A stretch of 16,061 bases of DNA, taken from JBOGJI01 sp050747865 (lineage in GTDB: Bacteria; Acidobacteriota; Thermoanaerobaculia; Multivoradales; JAHEKO01). The translations under genes were made by a program, and so were the position numbers. Under the pieces are notes generated by a model. It was given only the letters and a program-made list of their open reading frames with translations. It was not told the origin of the DNA and ran no database searches. Positions 1 to 8,228 of this stretch are shown here, piece after piece (the stretch's first letter is position 1; the number at the start of each line of letters is the position of its first letter). The stretch is from NCBI GenBank assembly GCA_050747865.1, contig JBOGJI010000243.1:1-16061 (forward strand), given 5' to 3'.

Positions 1-41
1 GCTCGAAGCGGGGAGAGCCACCTTCGAGGACGTAGAGAGTC

Positions 42-602
42 ATGGCAGAGACGGCGAAAGCGGAAGAGAACCGGGTAGTCATCAGCCTCAACGAGACCCT
101 CCTCGAGCTGGTGGAGGGTGATATCACCGAGCTCGAGGTGGACGCCCTGGTCAACGCCGCCAACCAGGATCTCGAGCTGGGAGGCGGCGTGGCGGGGGCG
201 ATCCGCCGCAAGGGCGGCCCCTCCATCCAGAAAGAGTGCCGGCGGATCGGCAGCATACCGGTGGGCACGGCGGTGTTGACCGGCGCCGGCAAGCTCCCGG
301 TCAAGCACGTGATCCACGCCGTCGGGCCGCGTTGGGGCGAGGGCGACGAGGACCGCAAGCTCTCCTCGGCGGTGCGCGCGTCGCTGGCGCTCGCCGACCG
401 GCACGGCCTGCGCTCCCTGGCGCTGCCGGCCATCTCCGCCGGCAACTTCGGCATGCCCAAGGACCGCGCGGCGCGCATCATGCTCACCGAGGTCCACCGC
501 TACCTCCAGGGGGGCACCAAGCTGGAGCGCGTGGTCGTCTGCCTCTACGACGAGGCCACCTACCGGACCTTCCTGCGCGAGCTGCGCCGCGGCTTCAGAT
601 AG
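42..602 (+). CDS. Macro-domain protein (O-acetyl-ADP-ribose deacetylase / ADP-ribose hydrolase type)
   Basis: Single-domain macro protein of 186 residues, expected to bind ADP-ribose in the cytoplasm and hydrolyse O-acetyl-ADP-ribose or remove ADP-ribose from macromolecules. Visible family signatures are GDITELEVDALVNAAN (residues 26-41, with the adenine/ribose-binding NAAN at 38-41), the glycine-rich GGGV at 47-50, and ALPAISAGNFGMP near residue 140, which forms the phosphate-binding loop. The length is normal for a stand-alone bacterial macro protein, with about 20 extra N-terminal residues. The ATG is preceded by GAGGA about 11 nt upstream. argS begins 21 nt after the stop, so the two are probably cotranscribed. 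Exact substrate (OAADPr, ADP-ribosyl-protein or ADP-ribosyl-nucleic acid) cannot be decided from sequence. Confidence 0.9.
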   Translation: MAETAKAEENRVVISLNETLLELVEGDITELEVDALVNAANQDLELGGGVAGAIRRKGGPSIQKECRRIGSIPVGTAVLTGAGKLPVKHVIHAVGPRWGEGDEDRKLSSAVRASLALADRHGLRSLALPAISAGNFGMPKDRAARIMLTEVHRYLQGGTKLERVVVCLYDEATYRTFLRELRRGFR

Positions 603-623
603 TCCGCGATCCGCGCGCCTCGC

Positions 624-2543
624 ATGCTTACCCGGATTCGCGCAGCCGCTCGTGAGTCGGTGGCCCGCTGTGTCGCCGAGCTCTTCGGCGTCGACCACCA
701 GCCGACCGTCGAGGTGCCGCCGCGGCGAGAGCTGGGCGACCTGGCGTTCCCCATCGGGCTGCACCTGGCCCGTGTTCTGAAGCGCAATCCACGCGAGATC
801 GCGCAGGAGATCGCCGCCGCGTGGCGGCCTCCGCAGGGAGTCCGGGAGGCGCGGGTCGAAGGCGCCGGCTATCTCAACCTCTTCCTCGACCGCCCGCGGC
901 TGGCCGCGGCGCTGCTCGACGAGCCGGTGCTGGAGCCTAGCCGGACCGACGGCGGCAAAGTGATCGTCGAGCACACCAACATCAACCCGAACAAGGCGGC
1001 CCACATCGGCCACCTGCGCAACGCCGTGCTCGGCGACATCCTGGCCCGCGCCTTGAGGGCGCGCGGCTTCGAGGTCGAGATCCAGAACTACATCGACGAC
1101 ACCGGCGTGCAGCTCGCCGACGTGGTGGTCGGCTTCGTCGACATCCTGGGCCTCGACCGCGAGGGCGTGGCGGCGCAGCCGGAGCCCTTCGACTACGTCT
1201 GCTGGGACCTCTACAGCCGCGTCGGCCGCTGGTACGAAGAGGACCCGGCGCGGCGCGAGCTCCGGCGCAGCACCCTGCACGAGCTGGAGGCGGCCGAAGG
1301 TGAGCGGGCGGCCGTCGGCGAGCTGGTGGCCCGCCGCATCGTCGGACGCCATCTCGCCACCATGCGCCGGCTGGGAGTCGACTACGACCTGTTGACCCAC
1401 GAAAGCGCCATCCTCGGGCTCGACTTCTTCACCGAGGCGTTCGAGCAGCTCAAGGAGCGGGGTGCGGTACACCTCGAGAACGAGGGCAAGAACGCCGGCT
1501 GCTGGGTGATGCCGCTCGCCGACTCCGAGGAGTTCTCCGGTCTCGAAGACCCCGACAAGGTCATCGTGCGCTCCGACGGCAGCGTCACTTACGTCGGCAA
1601 GGACATCGCGTACCAGCTCTGGAAGTTCGGGCTCCTGGGCCGCGATTTCCGCTACCGGCACTGGGACCAGAAAGGCGTGTGGGAGACCACCGCCGAAGGG
1701 GGTGCGTCCGACCACCCCCCGTTCGGCGGCGCGACCCGCGTCATCAATGTGATCGACGCCCGCCAGAGCTACCTGCAACGCATCGTCCGAGCAGGCCTCG
1801 AGGCTCTGGGGAGCTCCGAGCAAGCCGCGAACTCGATCCACTTCGCCTACGAGATGGTCGCCCTCTCGCCCGCCGCGGCCGAGCGGCTGGGCGTTGCCAT
1901 CGACGAGATCGGGGGCGCGGTGGAGATGTCCGGCCGCAAGGGGATCGGGGTCAAGGCCGACGACCTGCTGGACCAGCTCGAGGCCAAGGCCGCGGAGGAG
2001 GTCCGGGCGCGCAGCCGCGAGCTGCAGGACGACGAGCTCGGCAGCCTGGCGCGGGCCATCGCCACCGCTGCCCTGCGCTACTTCATGGCCCGCGCCACCA
2101 CCACCCGGGTCATCGCCTTCGACTTCGACGAGGCCCTGAGCTTCGAGGGCGAGACCGGCCCCTACCTGCAGTACTCCTGGGTGCGGGCGGAGAACATCCG
2201 CCGCAAGCTGGAGGCCGCGGGCCTCGCCCGCGAGACCGACGCCCGAACGGCGGCCGAGCTGCCGGCTTCCGGCTGGAGCGACGACCTCTGGAACCTGGTC
2301 CTGGCCACCGGTCAGATCCCCGACGTCGTGGACAAGGCCACCGACACCCTGGAGCTCTCCCTGCTCGCCCGCCACGCCCACGACCTCGCCCAGCAGTTCA
2401 ACGCCGTGTACCACCGTCACCCCATCCTGCAGGAGCAAGACCCCACGCTGCGCGCCACCCGCCTGGCCGCCGTCGGCGTCTTCCAGCGCGGCCTCGCCGC
2501 CCTCGCCGACCTCCTAGGCATCCCCCTCCCCGCCCGCATGTGA
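624..2543 (+). CDS. argS: Arginyl-tRNA synthetase
   Basis: Class I aminoacyl-tRNA synthetase that charges tRNA-Arg with arginine in the cytoplasm. The N-terminal additional domain covers about residues 1-90 (note GDLAFPIGLHLARVLKRNP). The class I ATP-binding HIGH signature is at 127-130 in NPNKAAHIGHLRNAVLGD. The second signature has the ArgRS-type form EMSGRKG (434-440) rather than canonical KMSKS. The C-terminal DALR-type anticodon-binding domain occupies about 510-639 (ALRYFMARATTTRVIAFDFDEAL, then GPYLQYSWVRAENI). At 639 residues it is within the family range. No clear Shine-Dalgarno precedes the ATG; the short gap from the macro gene suggests translation after it on one mRNA. The N-terminal residues match the usual start of the family, so I kept this start. 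Confidence 0.95.
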   Translation: MLTRIRAAARESVARCVAELFGVDHQPTVEVPPRRELGDLAFPIGLHLARVLKRNPREIAQEIAAAWRPPQGVREARVEGAGYLNLFLDRPRLAAALLDEPVLEPSRTDGGKVIVEHTNINPNKAAHIGHLRNAVLGDILARALRARGFEVEIQNYIDDTGVQLADVVVGFVDILGLDREGVAAQPEPFDYVCWDLYSRVGRWYEEDPARRELRRSTLHELEAAEGERAAVGELVARRIVGRHLATMRRLGVDYDLLTHESAILGLDFFTEAFEQLKERGAVHLENEGKNAGCWVMPLADSEEFSGLEDPDKVIVRSDGSVTYVGKDIAYQLWKFGLLGRDFRYRHWDQKGVWETTAEGGASDHPPFGGATRVINVIDARQSYLQRIVRAGLEALGSSEQAANSIHFAYEMVALSPAAAERLGVAIDEIGGAVEMSGRKGIGVKADDLLDQLEAKAAEEVRARSRELQDDELGSLARAIATAALRYFMARATTTRVIAFDFDEALSFEGETGPYLQYSWVRAENIRRKLEAAGLARETDARTAAELPASGWSDDLWNLVLATGQIPDVVDKATDTLELSLLARHAHDLAQQFNAVYHRHPILQEQDPTLRATRLAAVGVFQRGLAALADLLGIPLPARM

Positions 2544-2614
2544 CGAGGCTTCTGCCGCCCCACCACGAGGGGGCTGGTAGACTCCGGGTGGTCTAGCGCA
2601 AGGAGGGACCCGCC

Positions 2615-3169
2615 ATGGAGAACGGACGAACCAACCGCTGGATCTGGATCGTCATCCTGGTGCTCGTGCTCGCTCTCGCCGGCCTCTGGTTGTGGCAGCA
2701 ACAAAGGGGCGAGCGCCTGACGGCCCGGCACGCGGAGGCCCTGGAGCGGCAGCGTCAAGAGCTCTCCGCCCGGGCCGAAACCTGGGCCGGAGCGGTCGCC
2801 GATCGCGGCGCCGACGCGCTCTTCCGGGCGTTCGCCGCCGGGGTGCAGCCGGCGGTGCTGTCGGGGCGTAGCGAGGCCCTGCTGCAGGCGAAGAACGCCC
2901 TGTTGCAGGTGCCCGACGTGACCTTCGTACACGTGTTGACTCCCGACGGGCAGGTGCTGATGTCGAGCGACGACAAGCTCACCGCCACCGGCCAGGTCGG
3001 CGACCAGGCGGCTTGGGCGCTGGCGGCCCGCGAGCTGACCCGGCGCGACGGGGGCGTCGCCGGCGCCGTCGAGCTCGTCGGTCCGATCCGCAGCGGCACC
3101 GACGTGGCCGCCGTGCTGTGGATGGGCGTCAGCCGCGGCCGGATGGTGGCGGACACGGAACCGCAATAG
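2615..3169 (+). CDS. Single-pass membrane protein with Cache-like sensory region
   Basis: Protein of 184 residues that I do not recognise as a named gene. Residues about 8-27 (WIWIVILVLVLALAGLWLW) form one hydrophobic helix after a short N-terminal tail with arginines, so the rest should face the periplasm. Residues 30-65 (QQRGERLTARHAEALERQRQ onward) look like a charged helix or short coiled coil. The distal part (VPDVTFVHVLTPDGQVLMSS and LVGPIRSGTDVAAVLWMGVS) resembles the small sensory Cache/PAS-like fold of chemoreceptors and sensor kinases, but no kinase, HAMP or methyl-accepting part follows. AAGGAGG at 2600-2606 lies 8 nt before the ATG, giving a firm start. It ends only 7 nt from the convergent E1 gene. 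Role unknown; the Cache assignment is an inference from sequence texture. Confidence 0.75.
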   Translation: MENGRTNRWIWIVILVLVLALAGLWLWQQQRGERLTARHAEALERQRQELSARAETWAGAVADRGADALFRAFAAGVQPAVLSGRSEALLQAKNALLQVPDVTFVHVLTPDGQVLMSSDDKLTATGQVGDQAAWALAARELTRRDGGVAGAVELVGPIRSGTDVAAVLWMGVSRGRMVADTEPQ

Positions 3170-3176
3170 CGGCCCG

Positions 3177-5222
3177 TCAGTAGGCCAGCACTTCGCGGGC
3201 GGCCTCCACCACCTTCTCCCTGGTCGGCATGAGGGCCTGCTCCAGGACCTTGGCGTAGGGGACCGGGCGGTCTTCGAAGGCGACGCGGCGGATCGGAGCG
3301 TCGAGCCAGGGGAAGGCGGCGTCGGCCAGCCGCGCCGCGACCTCGCCGCCGAATCCTCCGGTCAGCTGTGCCTCGTGCACGATCAGGGCCCGGCCGGTGC
3401 GCTGCACCGAAGCGAGCACGGTCTCCTCGTCAAGGGGGACCAGGGTGCGCAGGTCGACGACCTCGGTCTCGACCCCCTCGGCGGCCAGCGCCTCGGCCGC
3501 CTCCAGACAGGTCCACGTGCCGACGCCGTAGCCCACCAGCGTCACGTCGGAGCCGGGGCGCAGCACCTGGGCGCGGCCCAGCTCGCCGGGGGAGCGGTCC
3601 CGCGGCAGCCGCTCCTTGATGCGCCGGTAGAGGAACTTGTGCTCGCAGAAGATGACCGGGTTGGGGTCGCGGATCGCCGCCTGCAGCAGGGCGCGGGCGT
3701 CGCGCGCGGTGGCCGGGCAGACCACCTTGAGCCCGGCGACGTGGGTGAACCAGGCCTCCGGGTTCTGGGAGTGGAACGGCCCGGCGCCGACGCCGCCGCC
3801 GGAGGGAAGGCGGACGACCAGCGGGCAGGGGACCTCCCAGCGGTAGAAGAGCTTGGCCGCCAGGTTCACGATCTGGTTGAAGCCGCAGGAGATGAAGTCG
3901 GCGAACTGCATCTCGACGACCGGACGGTAGCCGAACAGGGCGGCGCCGACGGCGATGCCCAGCGCCCCCGACTCGGCGATCGGCGTGTCCTTGACCCGCT
4001 CGGGCCAGCGCGCGTGCAGGCCGCGGGTGACCCGGAAGGCGCCCTCGAAGACGCCGATGTCCTGGCCCAGGAGGACGACGCGGCCGTCGCGCTGCATCTC
4101 CTCGGCGAGCGCCTGGTGGATGGCCTCGACGTAGGTGACCGGCTCGTCCTCCAGCTCCCCCTCGGGCTGCCGCAGGACCGCCGGGGCCGGTGCGAAGGCC
4201 GGCCGGCGGGCGGTCTCGGCCCGCGGCGTCGGCGCCTCCAGGGCGCGCCCCAGCGCCTGCTCCACGAGGGCCGCCACCCGCTCCTCCAGCCGCCGCTCGA
4301 GCTCCTCGGTCAACACGCCGCGCTCGCGCAGCCGGGCGGCGTAGGCGGGGACGGGGTCGGCGGCCAGGTGGGCGGCGAGCTCCGCCTCCGGCACCACCTT
4401 GAGCGAGTCGTCCCCCTCGCTGTGGCCGCGCATGCGGCCCAGCATGGCCTCGATGAGGGTGGGGCCGGCGCCGGCGCGCGCGCGCGCTACGGCCTCGCGC
4501 ACCGCCCGCGCCATGGCCTCCGGGTCGTTGCCGTCGACCGTCACCGCCGGCACGCCGTAGCCGATGCCGCGATCGGAGAGCTGCTTGGCTGCGTACTGGA
4601 GGTCGGTGGGCGTGGAGAAGGCGTAGCGGTTGTTCTCCACGATCAGGATGAGCGGCAGGTTCCACACCGCCGCCATGTTGAGCCCCTCGTGGAAGTCGCC
4701 GGTGGAGGTGCCTCCCTCGCCGATGAAGTTGAGCGCCACCCGGTCGCTGCCGGCGAGCTGCTGCGCCCAGCCGCAGCCGGCGGCCACCGGGATCATGGCG
4801 CCCAGGTGGGAGATCATGCCGACGTGGAGGATGCCGTGCTCGGGGGCCAGGTAGCCGTAGTGGAACGAGCGCTCGACACCGCGGGAGAACCCGGTGTCGC
4901 GCCCCAGGAGCTGGCAGGCCAGGCGCTCGAGCAGCGGCTCCGGCTCCGGCCGCCTGCCGTCCTCCTCGCCCAGCCCGAGGCCGGGGAAAGCGCGCGCGGC
5001 ATCGAGGTAGACCGCCAAAATGGCGCCCAGGTCCCGGTGCAGCGTGCAGAGGACGTCCCCGGGCTCAAGCGCCAGGCCCGCGGCCACCGTCGTCGCCTCG
5101 TTGCCGACCTCGCTGTACCACTTGGCGACGCGGCCGGTGAGCAGCAGGTTCTCGAAGCGGCCGTCGAAGCGCCGGGCGAGCAGCATGAAGGCGTGGTGGC
5201 GGAGCTGGTCGTGGGGGCTCAT
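3177..5222 (-). CDS. Fused alpha/beta E1 subunit of a 2-oxo acid dehydrogenase (branched-chain or pyruvate type)
   Basis: Thiamine-diphosphate enzyme of about 681 residues that decarboxylates a 2-oxo acid and passes the acyl group to lipoyl E2. The N-terminal half (about 1-340) is E1 alpha, with the ThDP/Mg motif GEGGTSTGDFHEGLNMAAVW starting at residue 168 and ending in VENN, and the loop RMRGHSEGDDSL around 264-275. A proline/alanine-rich linker follows (about 335-360). The rest is E1 beta, with VTYVEAIHQALAEEM, FADFISCGFNQIVN and RLPSGGGVGAGPFHSQ. Alpha and beta are normally separate genes. I chose the ATG at 5222 (MSPHDQLRHH) because alpha homology begins there; in-frame ATGs at 5237 and 5261 are possible, and none has a good ribosome binding site. 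An extension to 5339 would run over the NrdR operators and is unlikely. No E2 or E3 gene is in the window, so the substrate is uncertain. Confidence 0.88.
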   Translation of the reverse strand: MSPHDQLRHHAFMLLARRFDGRFENLLLTGRVAKWYSEVGNEATTVAAGLALEPGDVLCTLHRDLGAILAVYLDAARAFPGLGLGEEDGRRPEPEPLLERLACQLLGRDTGFSRGVERSFHYGYLAPEHGILHVGMISHLGAMIPVAAGCGWAQQLAGSDRVALNFIGEGGTSTGDFHEGLNMAAVWNLPLILIVENNRYAFSTPTDLQYAAKQLSDRGIGYGVPAVTVDGNDPEAMARAVREAVARARAGAGPTLIEAMLGRMRGHSEGDDSLKVVPEAELAAHLAADPVPAYAARLRERGVLTEELERRLEERVAALVEQALGRALEAPTPRAETARRPAFAPAPAVLRQPEGELEDEPVTYVEAIHQALAEEMQRDGRVVLLGQDIGVFEGAFRVTRGLHARWPERVKDTPIAESGALGIAVGAALFGYRPVVEMQFADFISCGFNQIVNLAAKLFYRWEVPCPLVVRLPSGGGVGAGPFHSQNPEAWFTHVAGLKVVCPATARDARALLQAAIRDPNPVIFCEHKFLYRRIKERLPRDRSPGELGRAQVLRPGSDVTLVGYGVGTWTCLEAAEALAAEGVETEVVDLRTLVPLDEETVLASVQRTGRALIVHEAQLTGGFGGEVAARLADAAFPWLDAPIRRVAFEDRPVPYAKVLEQALMPTREKVVEAAREVLAY

Positions 5223-5298
5223 GCGGGGCGGCAGCATAGTCGAAGCGGATGGAGAGAACATCGCCTGTAGATTCAGCGACTTCGGGGGTGTGGCCCAA

Positions 5299-5314
5299 AC
5301 ACCATATATTGGGT
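5299..5314. promoter_or_regulatory. NrdR box 1 upstream of nrdJ
   Basis: ACACCATATATTGGGT closely matches the NrdR operator family (acaCwATATwTtGtgt-like imperfect palindrome) that the ATP/dATP-sensing repressor NrdR binds in front of ribonucleotide reductase genes. It stands in a strikingly AT-rich patch of an otherwise GC-rich spacer and pairs with a second box starting exactly 32 bp later. Confidence 0.8.
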
Positions 5315-5330
5315 GCGTCAATGGGTCGCA

Positions 5331-5346
5331 CAACAACATATTGCGT
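5331..5346. promoter_or_regulatory. NrdR box 2 upstream of nrdJ
   Basis: CAACAACATATTGCGT aligns with box 1 over the central ATATTG. The centre-to-centre distance of 32 bp, about three helical turns, is the usual arrangement of tandem NrdR boxes. It overlaps the candidate nrdJ -35 element, consistent with repression by promoter occlusion. It is weaker than box 1 in its left half. Confidence 0.72.
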
Positions 5347-5369
5347 TCCTCTCACGGGCGTGGGACACT
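5341..5369 (+). promoter_or_regulatory. Candidate nrdJ promoter
   Basis: TTGCGT (5341-5346), a 17-bp spacer and GACACT (5364-5369) form a moderate sigma70-type promoter. The predicted transcription start, about 5376, leaves a short leader that carries the GGAGGAGG ribosome binding site ahead of the ATG at 5402. The -10 matches the consensus at only three positions; support comes mainly from its position at the NrdR boxes. Confidence 0.4.
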
Positions 5370-5401
5370 AGCTCGTCCTGGCTAACGGAGGAGGAGGGGC
5401 G

Positions 5402-8188
5402 ATGGCGGAAACCATACGCAAGAGCGAAGCTGCCCAGGCCATCCCGGAGACGCCGCGCGCCCGTGGGCTCTCCGTCGTGCGGGAGGGGGACCGTTCAGGG
5501 CTGAAATTCGAGCGGTTCTTCAGCCGCGCGGGGGAGCACCCCTACGACGAGCTCGAGTGGGAGATCCGCGACGCGGTGATCCAGAACTGGCGGGACGGCT
5601 CGATCTCCTTCGAGCAGCGGGGCGTGGAGTTCCCGGCCTCGTGGTCGATGAACGCCACCACCATCGTGGCCCAGAAGTACTTCCGCGGCACTCTCGGCAC
5701 GCCCCAGCGCGAGCGCTCGGTGCGCCAGATGATCGACCGCGTCGCCGACACCATCACCCGCTGGGGCCGAGAGGGGGGCTACTTCACCGACGAGGAGTCG
5801 GCGGAGATCTTCAACGCCGAATTGAAGCACCTGCTGGTCAACCAGAAGGCTTCCTTCAACTCCCCCGTCTGGTTCAACGTCGGCGTCGAGGAGGCGCCGC
5901 AGTGCTCGGCCTGCTTCATCCTCCACGTCGACGACGACATGCGCTCGATCCTCAACTGGTACACGGAAGAGGGGATCATCTTCAAGGGCGGCTCGGGCTC
6001 GGGGGTCAACCTGTCCACCCTGCGCTCGTCCAAGGAGCTGGTGCACGGCGGCGGCGAGGCCTCGGGGCCGGTCAGCTTCATGCGCGGCGCCGACGCCTCG
6101 GCCGGCACCATCAAGTCGGGGGGCAAGACCCGACGCGCCGCCAAGATGGTGGTCTTGAACGTCGACCACCCGGACGTCGAGGAGTTCATCTGGACCAAGG
6201 CGCGGGAGGAGCAGAAGGCGCGGGCGCTGCGCGAGGCGGGCTTCGACATGGACCTGGACGGCGCCGACTCCTATTCGCTGCAGTACCAGAACGCCAACAA
6301 CTCGGTGCGCGTGAACGACGCCTTCATGCACGCCTACGAGAACGACGAGGAGTACGACCTGAAGGCGGTGACCACCGGCGAGATGCTGGAGCGCCGGCGC
6401 GCCCGCGAGGTCATGCACCAGATCGCCCAGGCCGCCTGGGAATGCGCCGATCCGGGGATGCAATACGACACCACGATCAACGACTGGCACACCTGCCCGG
6501 AGTCGGGGCGCATTAACGCCAGTAATCCATGCAGTGAGTATATGCACATAGACAACTCTGCATGCAATCTGGCGAGCCTGAACCTGAAGAAGTTCTACGA
6601 CTACGAGGAGGACCGCTTCGACGTCGAGGCCTTCCGGCGGGCGGTGGAGGTGATCTTCTCGGCGCAGGAGATCATCGTCGGCTTCTCCTCCTACCCGACG
6701 GAGAGGATCCGCGCCAACGCCCTGGCCTTCCGCGAGCTGGGGCTGGGCTACGCCAACCTGGGCGGCCTGCTGATGAGCCTGGGGCTGCCGTACGACACCG
6801 ACGCCGGGCGCGCCTGGGCGGCGAGCCTCACGGCGTTGATGTGCGGCTGGGGCTACCGCACCTCGGCCGAGCTGGCGCGGGTCGTCGGCCCGTTCGACGG
6901 CTTCGAGGCCAACCGCGAGGCGACGCTCGCCGTGCTGCGCAAGCACCGCGACGCCTGCCAGGAGATCGACGGCCAGCTGGTGCCGCCGGAGCTGCTCGCC
7001 GCCGCGCAGCAGGCGTGGGACGAAGCCGTCGAGCTCGGCGAGCAGCACGGCGTGCGCAACAGTCAGGCCACGGTGCTCGCCCCCACCGGCACCATCGGCC
7101 TGGCCATGGACTGCGACACCACCGGCATCGAGCCCGACCTGGGGCTGGTGAAGACCAAGAAGCTGGTCGGCGGCGGCTCCATGGCGATCGTCAACCGCAC
7201 GGTGCCGCAGGCGCTGGAGCGGCTGGGTTATGACGGCGAGCAGATCGAGGCGGTCACGGCCTACATCGACGAACACAAGACCATCCTCGACGCCCCCGGC
7301 TTGAAGGACGAGCACCTGCCGGTCTTCTCCTGCGCCATGGGCGACAACGCGATCCACTACATGGGTCACGTGCGCATGATGGCGGCGGTACAGCCGTTCC
7401 TCTCCGGTGCCATCTCCAAGACTGTCAACATGCCCGAGGAGGTCACCGTCGAGGAAGTCGAGCAGCTCTACGTCGATGCCTGGAAGCTGGGCTTGAAGGC
7501 GATCGCCATCTACCGCGACAACTGCAAGGTGGCGCAGCCGCTGTCGGTCACCAAGAAGGCGGTCAAGGGCGCCACGCCGACCGCCGCCCGGCGCCCCGGG
7601 GAGATGGTGCGCCAGAAGCTGCCCAAGAAGCGCCCGTCGCAGACCATCAGCTTCCGGGTCGGCGAGGCCAAGGGGTACCTGACCACCGGCGAATACCCGG
7701 ACGACGGCCTGGGCGAGATCTTCCTGCGCCTGGGCAAGCAGGGCTCGACGCTGGCCGGGCTGATCGACGCCTTCGCCATCTCGCTGTCGATCGGCCTGCA
7801 ATACGGCGTGCCGCTCGAGGCCTACCTGGTGAAGTTCATGAACATGCGCTTCGAGCCGTCGGGAATGACCGACGACCCGGAGGTGCGCATGGCCAGCTCG
7901 ATCATCGACTACCTGGCGCGCCGGCTCGCCATCGAGTATCTGGACCCGGCGACGCGGGCGGAGCTCGGCATCCTCACCACCAGCGAGCGCGAGCAGGCGA
8001 TCGAGGCGGGACACGTGGTCGCGCCCGAGCCGCGCGGCGAGGACGTCGACCTCTCCAAGGAGCAGCCGGTGCGCAAGCAGGTGCGCGACAGCGACGCGCC
8101 GCTCTGCTACACCTGCGGCGTGCGCATGACCCGCTCCGGCGCCTGCCACGTCTGCCCCAGCTGCGGCACCACCTCCGGCTGCTCGTAG
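5402..8188 (+). CDS. nrdJ: Class II (adenosylcobalamin-dependent) ribonucleoside-diphosphate reductase
   Basis: Reduces ribonucleotides to deoxyribonucleotides, generating its thiyl radical from adenosylcobalamin, so it works with or without oxygen. Length is 928 residues. QCSACFILHVDDD (C168/C171) holds one redox cysteine. NPCSEYMHIDNSACNLASLNL holds N375, the presumed radical C377, E379 and the second redox C388; the 11-residue C377-C388 spacing is that of the family. GGSGSGVNLSTLR, ATVLAPTGTIGLAMDCDTTG and the NANNSVRVND stretch are further conserved blocks. The tail has six cysteines (C902, C905, C915, C918, C921, C927), resembling a zinc ribbon plus the C-terminal redox relay. GGAGGAGG precedes the ATG. 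Tandem NrdR boxes lie upstream. No second RNR class is in the window. Codons 371-389 show unusual base composition, listed separately. Confidence 0.96.
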   Translation: MAETIRKSEAAQAIPETPRARGLSVVREGDRSGLKFERFFSRAGEHPYDELEWEIRDAVIQNWRDGSISFEQRGVEFPASWSMNATTIVAQKYFRGTLGTPQRERSVRQMIDRVADTITRWGREGGYFTDEESAEIFNAELKHLLVNQKASFNSPVWFNVGVEEAPQCSACFILHVDDDMRSILNWYTEEGIIFKGGSGSGVNLSTLRSSKELVHGGGEASGPVSFMRGADASAGTIKSGGKTRRAAKMVVLNVDHPDVEEFIWTKAREEQKARALREAGFDMDLDGADSYSLQYQNANNSVRVNDAFMHAYENDEEYDLKAVTTGEMLERRRAREVMHQIAQAAWECADPGMQYDTTINDWHTCPESGRINASNPCSEYMHIDNSACNLASLNLKKFYDYEEDRFDVEAFRRAVEVIFSAQEIIVGFSSYPTERIRANALAFRELGLGYANLGGLLMSLGLPYDTDAGRAWAASLTALMCGWGYRTSAELARVVGPFDGFEANREATLAVLRKHRDACQEIDGQLVPPELLAAAQQAWDEAVELGEQHGVRNSQATVLAPTGTIGLAMDCDTTGIEPDLGLVKTKKLVGGGSMAIVNRTVPQALERLGYDGEQIEAVTAYIDEHKTILDAPGLKDEHLPVFSCAMGDNAIHYMGHVRMMAAVQPFLSGAISKTVNMPEEVTVEEVEQLYVDAWKLGLKAIAIYRDNCKVAQPLSVTKKAVKGATPTAARRPGEMVRQKLPKKRPSQTISFRVGEAKGYLTTGEYPDDGLGEIFLRLGKQGSTLAGLIDAFAISLSIGLQYGVPLEAYLVKFMNMRFEPSGMTDDPEVRMASSIIDYLARRLAIEYLDPATRAELGILTTSEREQAIEAGHVVAPEPRGEDVDLSKEQPVRKQVRDSDAPLCYTCGVRMTRSGACHVCPSCGTTSGCS
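6512..6568 (+). other. AT-rich, rare-codon island over the nrdJ active-site loop
   Basis: Codons 371-389, encoding INASNPCSEYMHIDNSACN, contain ATT, AGT, AAT, CCA, AGT, TAT, ATA, TCT, GCA and AAT. Ten of 19 codons end in A or T, while codons on both sides end almost always in G or C. By count 23 of 57 bases are G or C (about 40%). The reading frame is intact. The island coincides with the most conserved catalytic motif, the type of site that inteins and introns target in RNR genes. Confidence 0.7.
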
Positions 8189-8228
8189 CGGTCCTGGCTC
8201 ACTCGGGACGGGGAATGCAGCTGGCGAC

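Noticed and set aside
3375..5270. 631-residue open frame on the plus strand opposite the E1 gene
   Set aside because: It is the antisense shadow of a high-GC coding gene; its translation is rich in G, A, V, H and D with no domains, while the minus strand encodes a clear E1 enzyme.
5223..5339. Longer E1 start at 5339
   Set aside because: The added 39 residues have no E1 homology, and the coding region would cover the NrdR boxes and run to the nrdJ promoter.
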